Position numbers and translations under genes: made by a program | Assembly: GCA_945946665.1 (NCBI GenBank) | Contig: CAMEWO010000017.1 | Coordinates: forward strand, 1-45,044 | Source: an uncultured Eubacterium sp. | GTDB taxonomy: Bacteria; Bacillota; Clostridia; Lachnospirales; Lachnospiraceae | DNA: 45,044 bases | Direction: 5' to 3' | The notes under the pieces: generated by a model | The model's database searches: none | Told to the model about the DNA's origin: nothing | Seen by the model: the letters and a program-made list of their open reading frames with translations, nothing else | Shown here: piece after piece, positions 8,763 through 18,856 of the stretch | Layout: each line of letters opens with the position of its first letter | Position numbering within the stretch: the first letter of the stretch is position 1

Positions 8763-8817
8763 AACCATAGTTTAAACAGGCGGTTGAACCATAGTTTAAC
8801 CAGCCTGGACATATAAT
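8763..8817 (+). promoter_or_regulatory. Upstream region of fhs: 13-bp direct repeat and -10 element
   Basis: AACCATAGTTTAA occurs at 8763-8775 and again exactly at 8787-8799, 24 bases apart start to start. A perfect TATAAT follows at 8812-8817. No -35 hexamer is found 16-18 bases upstream of it; TTGAAC at 8784-8789 is 22 bases away. A repeat where the -35 should be suggests a regulator site, perhaps an activator. This would drive fhs and perhaps the whole downstream run. Confidence 0.45.
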
Positions 8818-8841
8818 AAGAGATAAAAGGAGGAACTCTCA

Positions 8842-10521
8842 ATGGAAGTAAAGAGCGATATTGAAATTGCACAGGAAGCAGTGATGGAAAACATTGCAAG
8901 CGTAGCTGCCAAGGTGGGAATTTCGTCGGATGACCTTGAGATGTATGGTAAGTACAAAGCAAAGATTTCAGATGATGTTTTTAAGAAGCTTGAAAATCAA
9001 AAAGATGGAAAGCTTATTCTGGTTACTGCAATTAATCCTACTCCAGCAGGCGAGGGAAAGACAACAATCAGTATTGGACTTACAGAGGCACTGTGCAAAA
9101 TGGGTAAAAATGCTGTTGCTGCACTAAGAGAACCATCCTTGGGTCCATGCTTTGGAATTAAGGGCGGAGCAGCAGGTGGTGGATACGCCCAGGCAGTTCC
9201 AATGGAAGACCTTAATCTTCATTTTACAGGTGATTTTCATGCTATAACAGCAGCTAATAATCTTCTTGCCGCCATGCTCGACAATCATATTATGCATGGT
9301 AATGAGCTTAGGATAGATACTAAAAGAGTCGTTTGGAAGCGCTGCATGGATATGAATGACAGAGCTCTGAGAAATATTGTTATCGGTCTTGGCAATAAGA
9401 CAGACGGAGTGGTGAGAGAGGATCATTTCATTATCACAGTTGCATCAGAGATTATGGCTATTCTCTGTCTGTCAGAGGATATGGCTGACTTAAAGAAACG
9501 TCTTTCAAAGATAATTGTTGCGTACAATATGGATGGTGATCCTGTAACTGCCAGTGATTTGAAGGCTGTGGGTTCAATGGCTGCACTTCTTAAGGATGCC
9601 ATACATCCTAATATGATACAGACCCTTGAGAACACTCCTGTTCTTATCCATGGCGGTCCATTTGCCAATATTGCCCATGGATGTAATTCTGTAAGAGCCA
9701 CTAAGCTTGCATTAAAGCTTGGAGATTATGCAGTTACAGAAGCTGGATTTGGAGCAGACCTGGGTGCAGAGAAGTTTATGGATATTAAGTGCCGTCTGTC
9801 AGGTCTATCGCCTGATGCTGTAGTTATTGTCGCAACGGTTAAGGCATTAAAGTATAACGGCGGAGTTCCAAAAGACCAGCTTGGAAAGGAAAACCTTGAA
9901 GCTGTAAAGAAGGGTATTGTTAATCTTGATAAGCATATTGAGAATATTAAGAAATTTGGTGTGCCGGTTGTTGTAACACTTAATTCATTTATTACAGATA
10001 CAGAGGCTGAATATCAGTTTATTAAAGAACACTGTGAAGCAATGGGGTGTGAATTTGCTCTTTCAAGTGTGTGGGCAAAGGGAGGCGAAGGTGGCCTTGA
10101 GCTTGCTGGAAAGGTACTTGATACACTTGAAAACAAAAATGCAGATTTTAAACCAATATACAAGGACGAGGCTTCCCTTAAAGATAAGATTGAGACTGTT
10201 GCTAAAGAAATATACGGGGCAGCCAGCGTTTCTTACAGTGATGCTGCAAGCAAAGAATTAAAGCATATTGAGGAGATGGGATTTGGTAATCTTCCAGTGT
10301 GTATGGCTAAGACACAGTATTCTTTATCAGACAATCCGGCTCTTCTTGGAAGACCAGAGGGCTTTGACCTTAATGTCAGAGATGTGTATGTTAATGCTGG
10401 TGCAGGGTTTGTGGTTGTATTAACAGGTAAGATTCTGACTATGCCGGGACTTCCTAAGTCACCAGCGGCAGAACGCATTGATTATAACGAAGAAGCAGGA
10501 TTGATTACAGGTTTATTCTAA
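8842..10521 (+). CDS. fhs: Formate--tetrahydrofolate ligase
   Basis: 559 residues, the normal length of the monofunctional bacterial enzyme (FTHFS). Makes 10-formyl-THF from formate, THF and ATP, for purine synthesis, for formylation of initiator tRNA and, in acetogens, for the methyl branch of the Wood-Ljungdahl pathway. Visible motifs: [12 protein letters not shown]-loop-like ATP site (about 65-75), [22 protein letters not shown]... substrate loop split here by its length, [27 protein letters not shown] and the C-terminal [21 protein letters not shown] precedes ATG 8842. It is the first gene of a close-packed run whose later member Fmt consumes its product. The presence of fhs alone does not show acetogenesis. 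Confidence 0.97.
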   Translation: MEVKSDIEIAQEAVMENIASVAAKVGISSDDLEMYGKYKAKISDDVFKKLENQKDGKLILVTAINPTPAGEGKTTISIGLTEALCKMGKNAVAALREPSLGPCFGIKGGAAGGGYAQAVPMEDLNLHFTGDFHAITAANNLLAAMLDNHIMHGNELRIDTKRVVWKRCMDMNDRALRNIVIGLGNKTDGVVREDHFIITVASEIMAILCLSEDMADLKKRLSKIIVAYNMDGDPVTASDLKAVGSMAALLKDAIHPNMIQTLENTPVLIHGGPFANIAHGCNSVRATKLALKLGDYAVTEAGFGADLGAEKFMDIKCRLSGLSPDAVVIVATVKALKYNGGVPKDQLGKENLEAVKKGIVNLDKHIENIKKFGVPVVVTLNSFITDTEAEYQFIKEHCEAMGCEFALSSVWAKGGEGGLELAGKVLDTLENKNADFKPIYKDEASLKDKIETVAKEIYGAASVSYSDAASKELKHIEEMGFGNLPVCMAKTQYSLSDNPALLGRPEGFDLNVRDVYVNAGAGFVVVLTGKILTMPGLPKSPAAERIDYNEEAGLITGLF

Positions 10522-10540
10522 AAATGAAATGAGGATTATT

Positions 10541-12040
10541 ATGAGATTGCAGGAATTAGTTACTAAGTTGGACTACAGCCTTATGTCTGGCAGTGTGGAT
10601 ACTGAAGTTACAGGAATTACACCGGATTCCAGAGCTGTTGTTCCAGGAGGCCTGTTTATTGCAATAAAAGGTGCAATGAGTGACGGTCACCAGTATGTTA
10701 AATCTGCCATAGAGAATGGGGCTTCATCAATCATAATTCAAGACGGGTTTGAAGCATGCTTAGAAGAAGTACCAGAGGATATAACTGTTCTTAAAACTAA
10801 TGATACAAGACTGGCTTTGGCATATGCATCTGCCAGCTTCTATGGTAATCCTGCGGACAAATTATTTACTATTGGAATTACAGGTACTAAGGGTAAAACA
10901 ACCACAACATATATGATAAAAAGTGTACTGGAAAGCTGTGGGATTAAGACTGGACTTATTGGTACAATTGAGACGATTATTGGTGATACATCCATTCCTG
11001 CAAAGAACACTACTCCTGAATCAATTAAGATTCATGAAAGCTTTGCTAAGATGGTTGAGGCAGGATGCAGGGCAGTTGTAATGGAGGTTTCTTCCCAGGG
11101 ACTCAAGCTTCACAGGACAGCGGGAATAACATTTGATATAGGAGTGTTTACTAATCTTGCTCCAGACCACATCGGACCTGATGAACATGAGAGCTTTCAG
11201 GAATATATGGAGTGTAAGGCTAAACTGTTCTCACAGTGCAGGCTGGGGATTGTCAATGGTGATGATGAGCATGTGGAGGATATTATTAAAGGATGCACAT
11301 GCAGTATCGAAAAGTTTGGATTAAATCCTTCTAATGATATATATGCTTCCTGTGTAAATCTGTTTCATGAGAGAGGCAGGATTGGACTTACTTATCAGTG
11401 TAATGGTCTGTGCAGTTTTCCAGTGGAGGTTAATCTTCCAGGATTGTTTACGGTGTATAATTCACTGTGTGCAATTGCAGTGACAAGGCATCTGGATGTG
11501 CAGGAAGAGCATATAAAGCAGGCATTGTTATCTGTAAAGGTTAAGGGACGTATGGAACTAGTTAAGGTTTCTGACAGTTTTTCCGTTATGATCGATTATG
11601 CCCATAATGCCATGGCACTGGAAAGCATTCTTGCAGATTTGAGACAGTATAAGCCTAACCGTCTTATATGTGTGTTTGGTTGTGGCGGTAACCGCTCTAA
11701 GGACAGAAGATTTGAGATGGGTAAGATATCAGGTGATATGGCAGATATTACTGTTATTACATCTGATAATCCAAGATATGAGAATCCGGAAGATATAATT
11801 AGTGATATAGAATCGGCAGTAATTAAGACAGGGGGAAAGTATGTCAAGATAACTGACCGTGGAGAGGCAATTAAGTATGCAATAAGCATAGGACAGCCAG
11901 GCGATATTATTATTATAGCCGGAAAAGGACATGAAGATTACCAGGAAATCCAGGGGGTAAGATATCCTATGGATGAAAGAACACTGGTAAGTGATGCAGT
12001 TAAAGCATTAAAGGAAGAGGGCGTAGAGGGACTTATTTAA
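10541..12040 (+). CDS. murE: UDP-MurNAc-tripeptide ligase MurE (meso-DAP type)
   Basis: 499 residues. Adds the third amino acid to UDP-MurNAc-L-Ala-D-Glu in cytoplasmic peptidoglycan synthesis. Three Mur-ligase domains: N-terminal UDP-binding (VTGITPDSRAV), central ATPase with GTKGKTTTTYM (about 115), and C-terminal domain with DNPRYENP, the motif that binds meso-diaminopimelate; so the cell wall should be of the DAP type. ATG 10541 has GAGGA (10531-10535) in front; the longer ATG at 10529 overlaps that site. It begins 19 bases after fhs and its stop overlaps the start of priA (TAATG). Location outside the dcw cluster is unusual but seen in clostridia. Confidence 0.95.
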   Translation: MRLQELVTKLDYSLMSGSVDTEVTGITPDSRAVVPGGLFIAIKGAMSDGHQYVKSAIENGASSIIIQDGFEACLEEVPEDITVLKTNDTRLALAYASASFYGNPADKLFTIGITGTKGKTTTTYMIKSVLESCGIKTGLIGTIETIIGDTSIPAKNTTPESIKIHESFAKMVEAGCRAVVMEVSSQGLKLHRTAGITFDIGVFTNLAPDHIGPDEHESFQEYMECKAKLFSQCRLGIVNGDDEHVEDIIKGCTCSIEKFGLNPSNDIYASCVNLFHERGRIGLTYQCNGLCSFPVEVNLPGLFTVYNSLCAIAVTRHLDVQEEHIKQALLSVKVKGRMELVKVSDSFSVMIDYAHNAMALESILADLRQYKPNRLICVFGCGGNRSKDRRFEMGKISGDMADITVITSDNPRYENPEDIISDIESAVIKTGGKYVKITDRGEAIKYAISIGQPGDIIIIAGKGHEDYQEIQGVRYPMDERTLVSDAVKALKEEGVEGLI

Positions 12041-14256
12041 TGTACGCAGATATTATTGTGGACATATCCCAGGATAAGCTTGATAAAACATTCCAGTACC
12101 ATATTCCTTCTGAACTTGAAGATAAGGTGAGTGTGGGAACGAGAGTGCTTGCTCCATTTGGTAAGGGTAACAGGCTTATTTCGGGATATGTCATTGATAT
12201 TAAGGAAGAATCATCATTTGATAAGGATAGAATTAAAGATATCCAAAGTGTGGATAGTAACAGTTTTCCTGCCATTGAAAGAATGATAAAGCTGGCTTTC
12301 TGGATGAAGCATGAGTTTGGCTCTACCATGAATCAGGCGTTGAAAACTGTTCTTCCTGTTAAGGATAAAGTTAAAGCTGTAAGCAGGAAAAAAATTGTCC
12401 TTAAGGCAGATGAGGATAGTCTGAACCAGATTATTGAGAAGAATATTAAATCCAACGCTGTGGCAAGGGTAAGGCTTCTTCAAGCTCTTAAGGATGAAAA
12501 TACCATTGATTATGAAATTGTTAAAACTAAACTTAATATTTCACCTCAAACAGTTAAAAGCCTTGAAAATAGTGGCATAATTGAAGTGCTGGAGGATAAT
12601 ATATACAGGAATCCAGTGTCATCAAGACATGGGGAGCCGGATTACAGATTTAAACTTAATCCCTCACAGAAATCAGCTGTTGATACATTTGTCAGGGATT
12701 ATGATAAAGGTGAACGAAAGACATATCTGTTGTATGGGGTAACGGGAAGTGGTAAAACTCTTTGTTACATGGATATGATTGAACATGTAATAAGCCAGGG
12801 AAAGCAGGTTATTATGCTTATACCTGAAATTGCCCTGACATTCCAGACGGTACAGAGGTTTTACAGACGTTTTGGAGATTCAGTTTCAATTCTTAATTCC
12901 AGAATGTCCAAGGGTGAGAGATATGACCAGTTTTGCAGGGCACTTAATGGAGATATCAGCATTATTATTGGACCCAGGTCAGCGCTGTTTACACCTTTTT
13001 TAAATCTCGGACTTATAGTAATTGATGAGGAACATGAAGGAAGTTATAAATCAGAGCGTTCTCCAAGATATCATGCAAGAGAGACAGCTGTCCATATTGC
13101 AGAGACTATGAATGCTTCTGTAGTACTTGGATCTGCAACTCCATCAGTTGAAAGCTATTATAGGGCATCTAAGGGAGAATACACACTGTTAAAGCTTTCT
13201 GAAAGGGCGGCTGGAGCCAGTATGCCAGCTGTATATACAGTTGATTTAAGAGAGGAATTAAAAAGCGGGAACAGATCTATATTTTCAAGGAAACTGCGAA
13301 GGCTTATGGAAGACAGGCTTAGTAAAAGTCAGCAGATAATGCTGTTTTTAAATAAACGGGGATATGCAGGTTTTATCTCCTGCAGATCCTGTGGACATGT
13401 TTTTAAATGTCCCCACTGTGATATATCACTTACTTATCACAGGGACGGAAGGCTTGTATGCCACTATTGTGGATATGAAGAAACAGCTCCTAAGGTTTGT
13501 CCAAAATGTGGCTCTAAATATGTGTCAGGATTCAGGGCTGGAACACAGCAGATTGAGGAAATGATTAACAGGGAGTTCCCATCTGCAAGAGTTTTAAGAA
13601 TGGATATGGATACTACTTCAGGAAAAGAAGGGCATGAGAAGATTCTTTCAAGGTTTGCCAACCATGAGGCAGATATTCTTGTAGGAACACAGATGATTGT
13701 AAAAGGTCATGATTTCCCGGATGTAACTTTAGTTGGGGTTCTGGCGGCAGATATGTCTTTGTATGGAAGTGATTACAGAGCAGCCGAGAGAACATTCCAG
13801 CTGCTTGTACAGGCATCAGGAAGGGCAGGAAGAGCAGAAAAGTCAGGAGAAGTGGTTATTCAGAGCTATACTCCTGAACATTACAGTATAGTTGCAGCAG
13901 CAGCCAATGACTATGAAGGCTTTTATGAGGAAGAGATATCATACAGGAAGCTTCTTGGATATCCTCCTGTAAATAATATGCTGCAGGTTATGTTTTCTTC
14001 TGATGACAGGCAAAGGCTTGAGGAAGCATGCAATGATATTAAGACATGGTGTACAGATTCATGGGCTGATAACAGGATCAGTGCTGCCGGGCCTGTTCCG
14101 GCACAAGTTTACAAGATTAAAGATGTATACTCACAGATTCTTTGTGTAAGGTCAGCAGATTATAAGAGTCTTACGGAATTCAAAGATTCTGTTGAAATGT
14201 ATATAAGAAGCAAAGATATGTACAGTAATATTATTGTACAGTATGATTTTAACTGA
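12040..14256 (+). CDS. priA: Primosomal protein N' (replication restart helicase PriA)
   Basis: 738 residues. Superfamily 2 3'-5' DNA helicase that reloads the replisome at stalled forks. N-terminal 3'-DNA-binding domain (about 1-110), winged helix, helicase core with GVTGSGKT (about 232) and DEEH (about 329), and the PriA-specific zinc insertion with eight cysteines (CRSCGHVFKCPHC and CHYCGYEETAPKVCPKC, about 448-490). ARVLRMDMD, GTQMIVKGHDFP and ASGRAGRA are helicase motifs IV-VI. ATG 12040 shares its first base with the murE stop, indicating translational coupling. Confidence 0.96.
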   Translation: MYADIIVDISQDKLDKTFQYHIPSELEDKVSVGTRVLAPFGKGNRLISGYVIDIKEESSFDKDRIKDIQSVDSNSFPAIERMIKLAFWMKHEFGSTMNQALKTVLPVKDKVKAVSRKKIVLKADEDSLNQIIEKNIKSNAVARVRLLQALKDENTIDYEIVKTKLNISPQTVKSLENSGIIEVLEDNIYRNPVSSRHGEPDYRFKLNPSQKSAVDTFVRDYDKGERKTYLLYGVTGSGKTLCYMDMIEHVISQGKQVIMLIPEIALTFQTVQRFYRRFGDSVSILNSRMSKGERYDQFCRALNGDISIIIGPRSALFTPFLNLGLIVIDEEHEGSYKSERSPRYHARETAVHIAETMNASVVLGSATPSVESYYRASKGEYTLLKLSERAAGASMPAVYTVDLREELKSGNRSIFSRKLRRLMEDRLSKSQQIMLFLNKRGYAGFISCRSCGHVFKCPHCDISLTYHRDGRLVCHYCGYEETAPKVCPKCGSKYVSGFRAGTQQIEEMINREFPSARVLRMDMDTTSGKEGHEKILSRFANHEADILVGTQMIVKGHDFPDVTLVGVLAADMSLYGSDYRAAERTFQLLVQASGRAGRAEKSGEVVIQSYTPEHYSIVAAAANDYEGFYEEEISYRKLLGYPPVNNMLQVMFSSDDRQRLEEACNDIKTWCTDSWADNRISAAGPVPAQVYKIKDVYSQILCVRSADYKSLTEFKDSVEMYIRSKDMYSNIIVQYDFN

Positions 14257-14294
14257 TATAGAAAATGCGGATAATCCGCGGGAATGAGGTAATA

Positions 14295-14768
14295 ATGGCA
14301 ATCAGAAACATAAGGAAACTTGGAGATGAAATTCTGACTAAAGAAGCAAGGGAGGTAACTGAGTTAACTCCTAAGATTACGGAACTAATTGAAGATATGT
14401 TTGACACAATGTACGAGGCCAATGGATGTGGTCTTGCTGCACCACAGGTGGGAGTAAGAAAACAGGTGGTGGTAATAGACTGTGGCGACCAGCCGCTGGT
14501 GCTTATTAATCCTGTTATTCTTGAAACCAGTGGCAGCCAGACAGGCAATGAGGGCTGCTTAAGCGTACCTGGCAAATGTGGTATGGTCACAAGACCTAAT
14601 TATGCAAAGGTTAAGGCTTTAGATGAGAATTTTGAAGAATATATAATTGAAGGTGAGGAGCTTCTTGCGAGATGTCTCTGCCATGAAATAGACCATCTTC
14701 ATGGTGTTATGTATGTGGACAAGGTTGAAGGAAAACTGATGGATGTAGAGCAGGGAGAAGAAGAATGA
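14295..14768 (+). CDS. def: Peptide deformylase
   Basis: 157 residues. Metalloenzyme removing the formyl group from the N-terminal Met of new proteins. The three conserved motifs are present: [18 protein letters not shown] (metal-binding Cys) and HEIDHLHG (two metal-binding His and the catalytic Glu). ATG 14295 with GAGGT (14286-14290) is preferred over the ATG at 14265, which lacks a ribosome site and would add ten unusual residues. Its stop overlaps the start of fmt (ATGA), matching the common def-fmt pair. Confidence 0.96.
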   Translation: MAIRNIRKLGDEILTKEAREVTELTPKITELIEDMFDTMYEANGCGLAAPQVGVRKQVVVIDCGDQPLVLINPVILETSGSQTGNEGCLSVPGKCGMVTRPNYAKVKALDENFEEYIIEGEELLARCLCHEIDHLHGVMYVDKVEGKLMDVEQGEEE

Positions 14769-15700
14769 AAGTTGTATTTATGGGAACTCCGGATTTTGCT
14801 GTAGGAACCCTTGAGGCTATAGTTGGTGCAGGTCACGAGGTGGCTGCTGTAGTAACCCAGCCCGACAAGCCAAAGGGACGTGGAGGTGTTATGGCAATGT
14901 CACCTGTAAAGGAATGTGCGTTACGCCATGGATTAACAGTTTTACAGCCTCTAAAGGCAAGAAGTCCGGAATTTGTTGACGAGATTAAAGCAATTAATCC
15001 TGATGTTATTGTAGTTGTTGCATTTGGACAGATTATACCATCTGAGATTATTCATATGCCTAAGTATGGCTGTATTAATGTACATGCATCCCTTCTTCCT
15101 AAGTACCGTGGGGCTTCACCAATACAGTGGACAGTCCTGGATGGCTGTGAGTATTCAGGTGTAACTACAATGCTTATGGATGAAGGAATTGACACAGGAG
15201 ATATACTTGAGACAGCTACAGTAAAGCTGGATGAGAAGGAAACAGGTGGAAGTCTTTTTGACAGATTGAGTCTTGTGGGGGCAAAGCTTCTTGTGGAGAC
15301 TCTGGACAAAGCAGAAGCAGGACAACTTCATCCTGTTAAGCAGGACGATTCCCAGTCAAGTTATGTAAGGATGATGGATAAATCCTTTGGACTTATGGAT
15401 TTTACCCAGCCTGTGGAGGTACTGGAGAGAAAGGTACGTGCCCTTAATCCATGGCCTAGTGCATTTACACATATGGATGAAAAGCTTCTTAAAATATGGG
15501 ATGCCACTGTAATCAAGGATAGCAGTGTAAAGGCTGGTGACTATGGAAAAGTCAAGACAGATGGTAAGACATGTTTTATGGTTGCATGTGACGGTGGGTA
15601 CCTGTCAGTCAACGAACTTCAGCTTGAGGGCAAGAAGCGCATGAAGGTGGAAGATTTCTTAAGAGGTTATAGCATCAAGGAAGGAACAGTGCTTTCTTAG
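14765..15700 (+). CDS. fmt: Methionyl-tRNA formyltransferase
   Basis: 311 residues. Transfers formyl from 10-formyl-THF to Met-tRNAfMet for initiation. N-terminal Rossmann transferase domain with [18 protein letters not shown], the catalytic-site [18 protein letters not shown] and the HxSLLP Asp region [16 protein letters not shown]-terminal OB-fold domain (about 205-311) for tRNA binding. Four-base ATGA overlap with def. Its cofactor comes from Fhs, encoded at the head of the same gene run. Confidence 0.97.
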   Translation: MKVVFMGTPDFAVGTLEAIVGAGHEVAAVVTQPDKPKGRGGVMAMSPVKECALRHGLTVLQPLKARSPEFVDEIKAINPDVIVVVAFGQIIPSEIIHMPKYGCINVHASLLPKYRGASPIQWTVLDGCEYSGVTTMLMDEGIDTGDILETATVKLDEKETGGSLFDRLSLVGAKLLVETLDKAEAGQLHPVKQDDSQSSYVRMMDKSFGLMDFTQPVEVLERKVRALNPWPSAFTHMDEKLLKIWDATVIKDSSVKAGDYGKVKTDGKTCFMVACDGGYLSVNELQLEGKKRMKVEDFLRGYSIKEGTVLS

Positions 15701-15720
15701 AATTTGGAGGGATTAAAGTT

Positions 15721-16440
15721 ATGTATGGTTTATCTGGATTATATTATATGGGCATAGATCCTACTTATATTCTTATTATTATTGCTGCACTTATATCAGT
15801 AGCTGCACAGTGTATGGTGCAGTCTTCATTTTCAAAATATTCAAGATATCAGAGCAGCCGTGGTATTACAGGAGCCCAGGCAGCCCAGATTATATTAAGG
15901 GCAAACGGGATTAACGATGTAACAATTAAGAGAGTTTCGGGAAGTCTTACAGACCACTATGACCCAAGAAATAAGACACTTAACCTGTCAGACACAGTGT
16001 ATAACAAAACGTCAGTGGCTGCGGTTGGGGTGGCTGCCCATGAATGTGGACATGCACTCCAGCATGAATTTGGTTATGTGCCTCTTTCTTTCAGAAGCGC
16101 CCTTGTGCCAATAGCAAATATAGGTTCCCAGCTTTCATGGGTATTTCTTATTCTGGGTATGATTTTAAGTTTTAACCATACTCTTATAACTATTGGAATA
16201 TTGATGTTTTCTCTGGCAGTACTTTTTCAGCTTGTTACACTTCCAGTGGAATTCAATGCGTCTTCAAGAGCCTTAGAGCAGCTTGAGTCACAGGGGATTC
16301 TTGAAAGAAGTGAAATCAGCGGAACAAGGAAGGTGCTTAGAGCAGCAGCACTTACGTATGTTGCTTCAGCAGCTGCCTCAATCCTGCAGCTTTTAAGACT
16401 TATTATTCTCTTTGGAGGAGATAAACGTGACAGACGTTAA
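15721..16440 (+). CDS. Membrane-bound zinc metallopeptidase, YugP-like
   Basis: 239 residues. Zinc motif AAHECGHALQH (about residue 103) and membrane segments at the N-terminus (about 10-30), centre (about 130-185, two helices) and C-terminus (about 215-232). This matches the YugP/DUF2268-neighbour group of neutral zinc peptidases, often next to rsmB in Bacillota; the physiological substrate is not known to me. ATG 15721 has TTGGAGGGA upstream. Its last 14 bases overlap the start of rsmB, and the rsmB ribosome site lies inside it. Confidence 0.88.
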   Translation: MYGLSGLYYMGIDPTYILIIIAALISVAAQCMVQSSFSKYSRYQSSRGITGAQAAQIILRANGINDVTIKRVSGSLTDHYDPRNKTLNLSDTVYNKTSVAAVGVAAHECGHALQHEFGYVPLSFRSALVPIANIGSQLSWVFLILGMILSFNHTLITIGILMFSLAVLFQLVTLPVEFNASSRALEQLESQGILERSEISGTRKVLRAAALTYVASAAASILQLLRLIILFGGDKRDRR

Positions 16441-17758
16441 GGTGAATCTTAGGATGATTGTTCTGGATATTCTTATGGAGGTTGATAACGGAGGACTTTT
16501 TCATATAGTTACCGGTAATGCCCTTAAGAAATTCCAGTATCTTGATAAACAGGACAGAAGCTTTATATACAGGCTTGCTATGGGAACAGTGGAGAAAAGA
16601 ATTGAACTGGATTATGTTATCAACCAGTTTTCTTCAACTGTGACAGCTAAACAGAAACCGGTAATCCGTAACATTTTAAGAATGGGAGTTTACCAGATAC
16701 TGTATATGGATAAGGTTCCTGAAAGTGCAGCCTGCAATGAGGCTGTGAAGCTTGCTGAGAAAAAAGGCTTCCGCAATCTTAAGGGATTTGTAAACGGAGT
16801 ATTGAGAAATATTGCAAGAAATGTTGATTCTATCCAGTATCCTGATAAAAATACTAATATTGTAAAGTATTTATCTATAACATATTCCATGCCTGAATGG
16901 ATTGTTGATATGTGGCTTAAAGATTATGGAATACAGACCACAGAGAATATGCTTAGCAGCTTTACAAGAAATAATCATACATTTATTAGATGTAATACAT
17001 CAAAGATAACTCCTGATGACCTTTTGGAAAAACTGAAGGAGCAGGGAGTAGAGGCGTCTTTTGCCAGTGAAGTTCTTGACAGCCAGTCAGAATTATCAAT
17101 CCCGTCTTATGCACTTGTCATTGATGATTATGATTATCTTGAAGCTCTTGAACTGTTCAATGACGGATTTTTCTGGGTTCAGGATATCAGTTCCATGCTC
17201 GCTTCACAGGGAGATGTTATTAAGAGAAAAGACTATTGTCTGGATGTGTGTGCAGCTCCGGGAGGAAAATCACTTAATGCGGCTCTTATTGCAGCTGAAG
17301 GTATGGTGGAATCAAGAGATTTGACAAGGGAAAAGGTTGCATTAATTGAGGATAATATTCATAGACTTGATATTACTAACATTAAAACAAAGGTGTGGGA
17401 TGCTACTGTACTGGATGATTCTGCTTTTGAAAAATACGATGTCCTTATAGCAGACCTGCCATGTTCAGGGCTTGGAATAATTGGACGCAAGCCTGATATA
17501 AGGTATAATACATCACAGGAAGCAGTCAGCTCTCTTTCAATGCTTCAGAGGCAGATTCTGTCAACAATTGCTTCCTATGTTAAGCCTGGTGGAGTTATGA
17601 TTTACAGTACATGTACTGTATCTAAGGCTGAAAATGAGGATAATGTAGCCTGGTTTACTGAGAATTTTCCGTTTTCTCTTATGGGGGACACTTTACAGAT
17701 TAAGCCAGGAGACCTTGGAAATGATGGATTCTTTATTGCAAGAATGAAAAAACAATGA
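16427..17758 (+). CDS. rsmB: 16S rRNA (cytosine-967-C5)-methyltransferase RsmB
   Basis: 443 residues. N-terminal NusB-like RNA-binding domain (about 1-140), then the Rossmann SAM-dependent methyltransferase with CLDVCAAPGGKS (about 270-280), catalytic C396 in YSTCTV and the product-release C346 in DLPCSGLG; the 50-residue gap equals that of E. coli RsmB. Methylates C967 of 16S rRNA using SAM. GTG 16427 is preferred because GGAGGAG (16414-16420) lies six bases before it; the TTG at 16412 overlaps that site. Confidence 0.94.
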   Translation: MTDVKVNLRMIVLDILMEVDNGGLFHIVTGNALKKFQYLDKQDRSFIYRLAMGTVEKRIELDYVINQFSSTVTAKQKPVIRNILRMGVYQILYMDKVPESAACNEAVKLAEKKGFRNLKGFVNGVLRNIARNVDSIQYPDKNTNIVKYLSITYSMPEWIVDMWLKDYGIQTTENMLSSFTRNNHTFIRCNTSKITPDDLLEKLKEQGVEASFASEVLDSQSELSIPSYALVIDDYDYLEALELFNDGFFWVQDISSMLASQGDVIKRKDYCLDVCAAPGGKSLNAALIAAEGMVESRDLTREKVALIEDNIHRLDITNIKTKVWDATVLDDSAFEKYDVLIADLPCSGLGIIGRKPDIRYNTSQEAVSSLSMLQRQILSTIASYVKPGGVMIYSTCTVSKAENEDNVAWFTENFPFSLMGDTLQIKPGDLGNDGFFIARMKKQ

Positions 17759-17773
17759 GGGAGCATACTGTAT

Positions 17774-18841
17774 ATGGTAGAATATCCAAAACTTAACAGC
17801 AAAACAGATATTAAATCATTATCGCTTGGTGAACTTGAAAACTATATAGAGTCAATTGGAGATAAGAAATTCAGGGCAGCACAGCTTTACCAGTGGTTTC
17901 ATGAAAAACTTGTAACAGACTATGAACAGTGTACCAACATTTCAAAAGAATTAAGGGGAAAACTTGAGGAGGATACGATCCTCACTGCGTTAAAGCCAAT
18001 AAAGGTCCAGGTGTCTAAGATAGACGGAACTGCCAAGTATTTATTTGAACTGTGGGATGGCAATCTTATTGAGAGTGTGCTGATGAAATACCATCATGGA
18101 AATTCAGTGTGTATATCATCGCAGGTAGGATGCCGCATGGGATGCAGATTCTGTGCTTCAACACTGGATGGCTGTGTAAGAAACCTTAACCCTTCTGAGA
18201 TGCTGGATCAGATTTACAGAATTCAGGCTATTTCTGGTGAGAGAGTTTCCAATGTGGTTATTATGGGTTCTGGTGAGCCAATGGATAATTATGATAACGT
18301 AATTAAATTTATTGAACTGTTAAACAGTGAAAAGGGACTTAATATAAGCCAGAGAAATATTACTGTTTCCACATGTGGAATTGTGCCAAGGATATATGAA
18401 CTGGCTGACAGAAATTATCAGATTACCCTGGCAATATCATTGCATGCCCCCAATGATGAATTGAGAAAAACAATGATGCCAATAGCAAATAAGTATTCTA
18501 TAGAAGAGATTATGGAAGCATGCCGGTATTACATCAGCAGGACAAACAGAAGAATATCCTTTGAATATAGTCTGGTAAAAGGGGTTAATGACACTGGGGA
18601 ATGTGCCAGCCAGCTGGTAAATCTTTTGTCAGGAATGAACTGCCATGTTAATCTTATTCCGGTCAATCCTATTAAGGAGAGAGATTATGAGCAGTCAGAG
18701 CATAAGGCTATAGCTGAATTTAAAAATAAACTTGAAAAATGTAGAATTAATGTTACTATTAGAAGAGAAATGGGCAGGGATATAGATGGCGCCTGTGGAC
18801 AATTAAGAAAGAACTATATCGATAATGTGGATATAGACTAA
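17774..18841 (+). CDS. rlmN: 23S rRNA (adenine-2503-C2)-methyltransferase RlmN
   Basis: 355 residues. Radical SAM enzyme that methylates C2 of A2503 in 23S rRNA (and A37 of some tRNAs), affecting the peptidyl-transferase centre. The 4Fe-4S cluster cysteines are C120, C124 and C127 (CRMGCRFC), with GSGEPMDN following as the SAM-binding GGE-like motif, STCGIVPRI, SLHAPNDELR and the C-terminal ACGQL holding the methyl-carrying Cys. Nothing distinguishes it as a Cfr resistance enzyme; length and context favour RlmN. GAGGGAG precedes ATG 17774 and overlaps the rsmB stop. Confidence 0.95.
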   Translation: MVEYPKLNSKTDIKSLSLGELENYIESIGDKKFRAAQLYQWFHEKLVTDYEQCTNISKELRGKLEEDTILTALKPIKVQVSKIDGTAKYLFELWDGNLIESVLMKYHHGNSVCISSQVGCRMGCRFCASTLDGCVRNLNPSEMLDQIYRIQAISGERVSNVVIMGSGEPMDNYDNVIKFIELLNSEKGLNISQRNITVSTCGIVPRIYELADRNYQITLAISLHAPNDELRKTMMPIANKYSIEEIMEACRYYISRTNRRISFEYSLVKGVNDTGECASQLVNLLSGMNCHVNLIPVNPIKERDYEQSEHKAIAEFKNKLEKCRINVTIRREMGRDIDGACGQLRKNYIDNVDID

Positions 18842-18856
18842 TCTTTTGGAGGAATG

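Noticed and set aside
14267-14279. GCGGATAATCCGC palindrome before def
   Set aside because: Short, central single base, no T run, and no repeats elsewhere noticed; probably part of an untranslated spacer without function.
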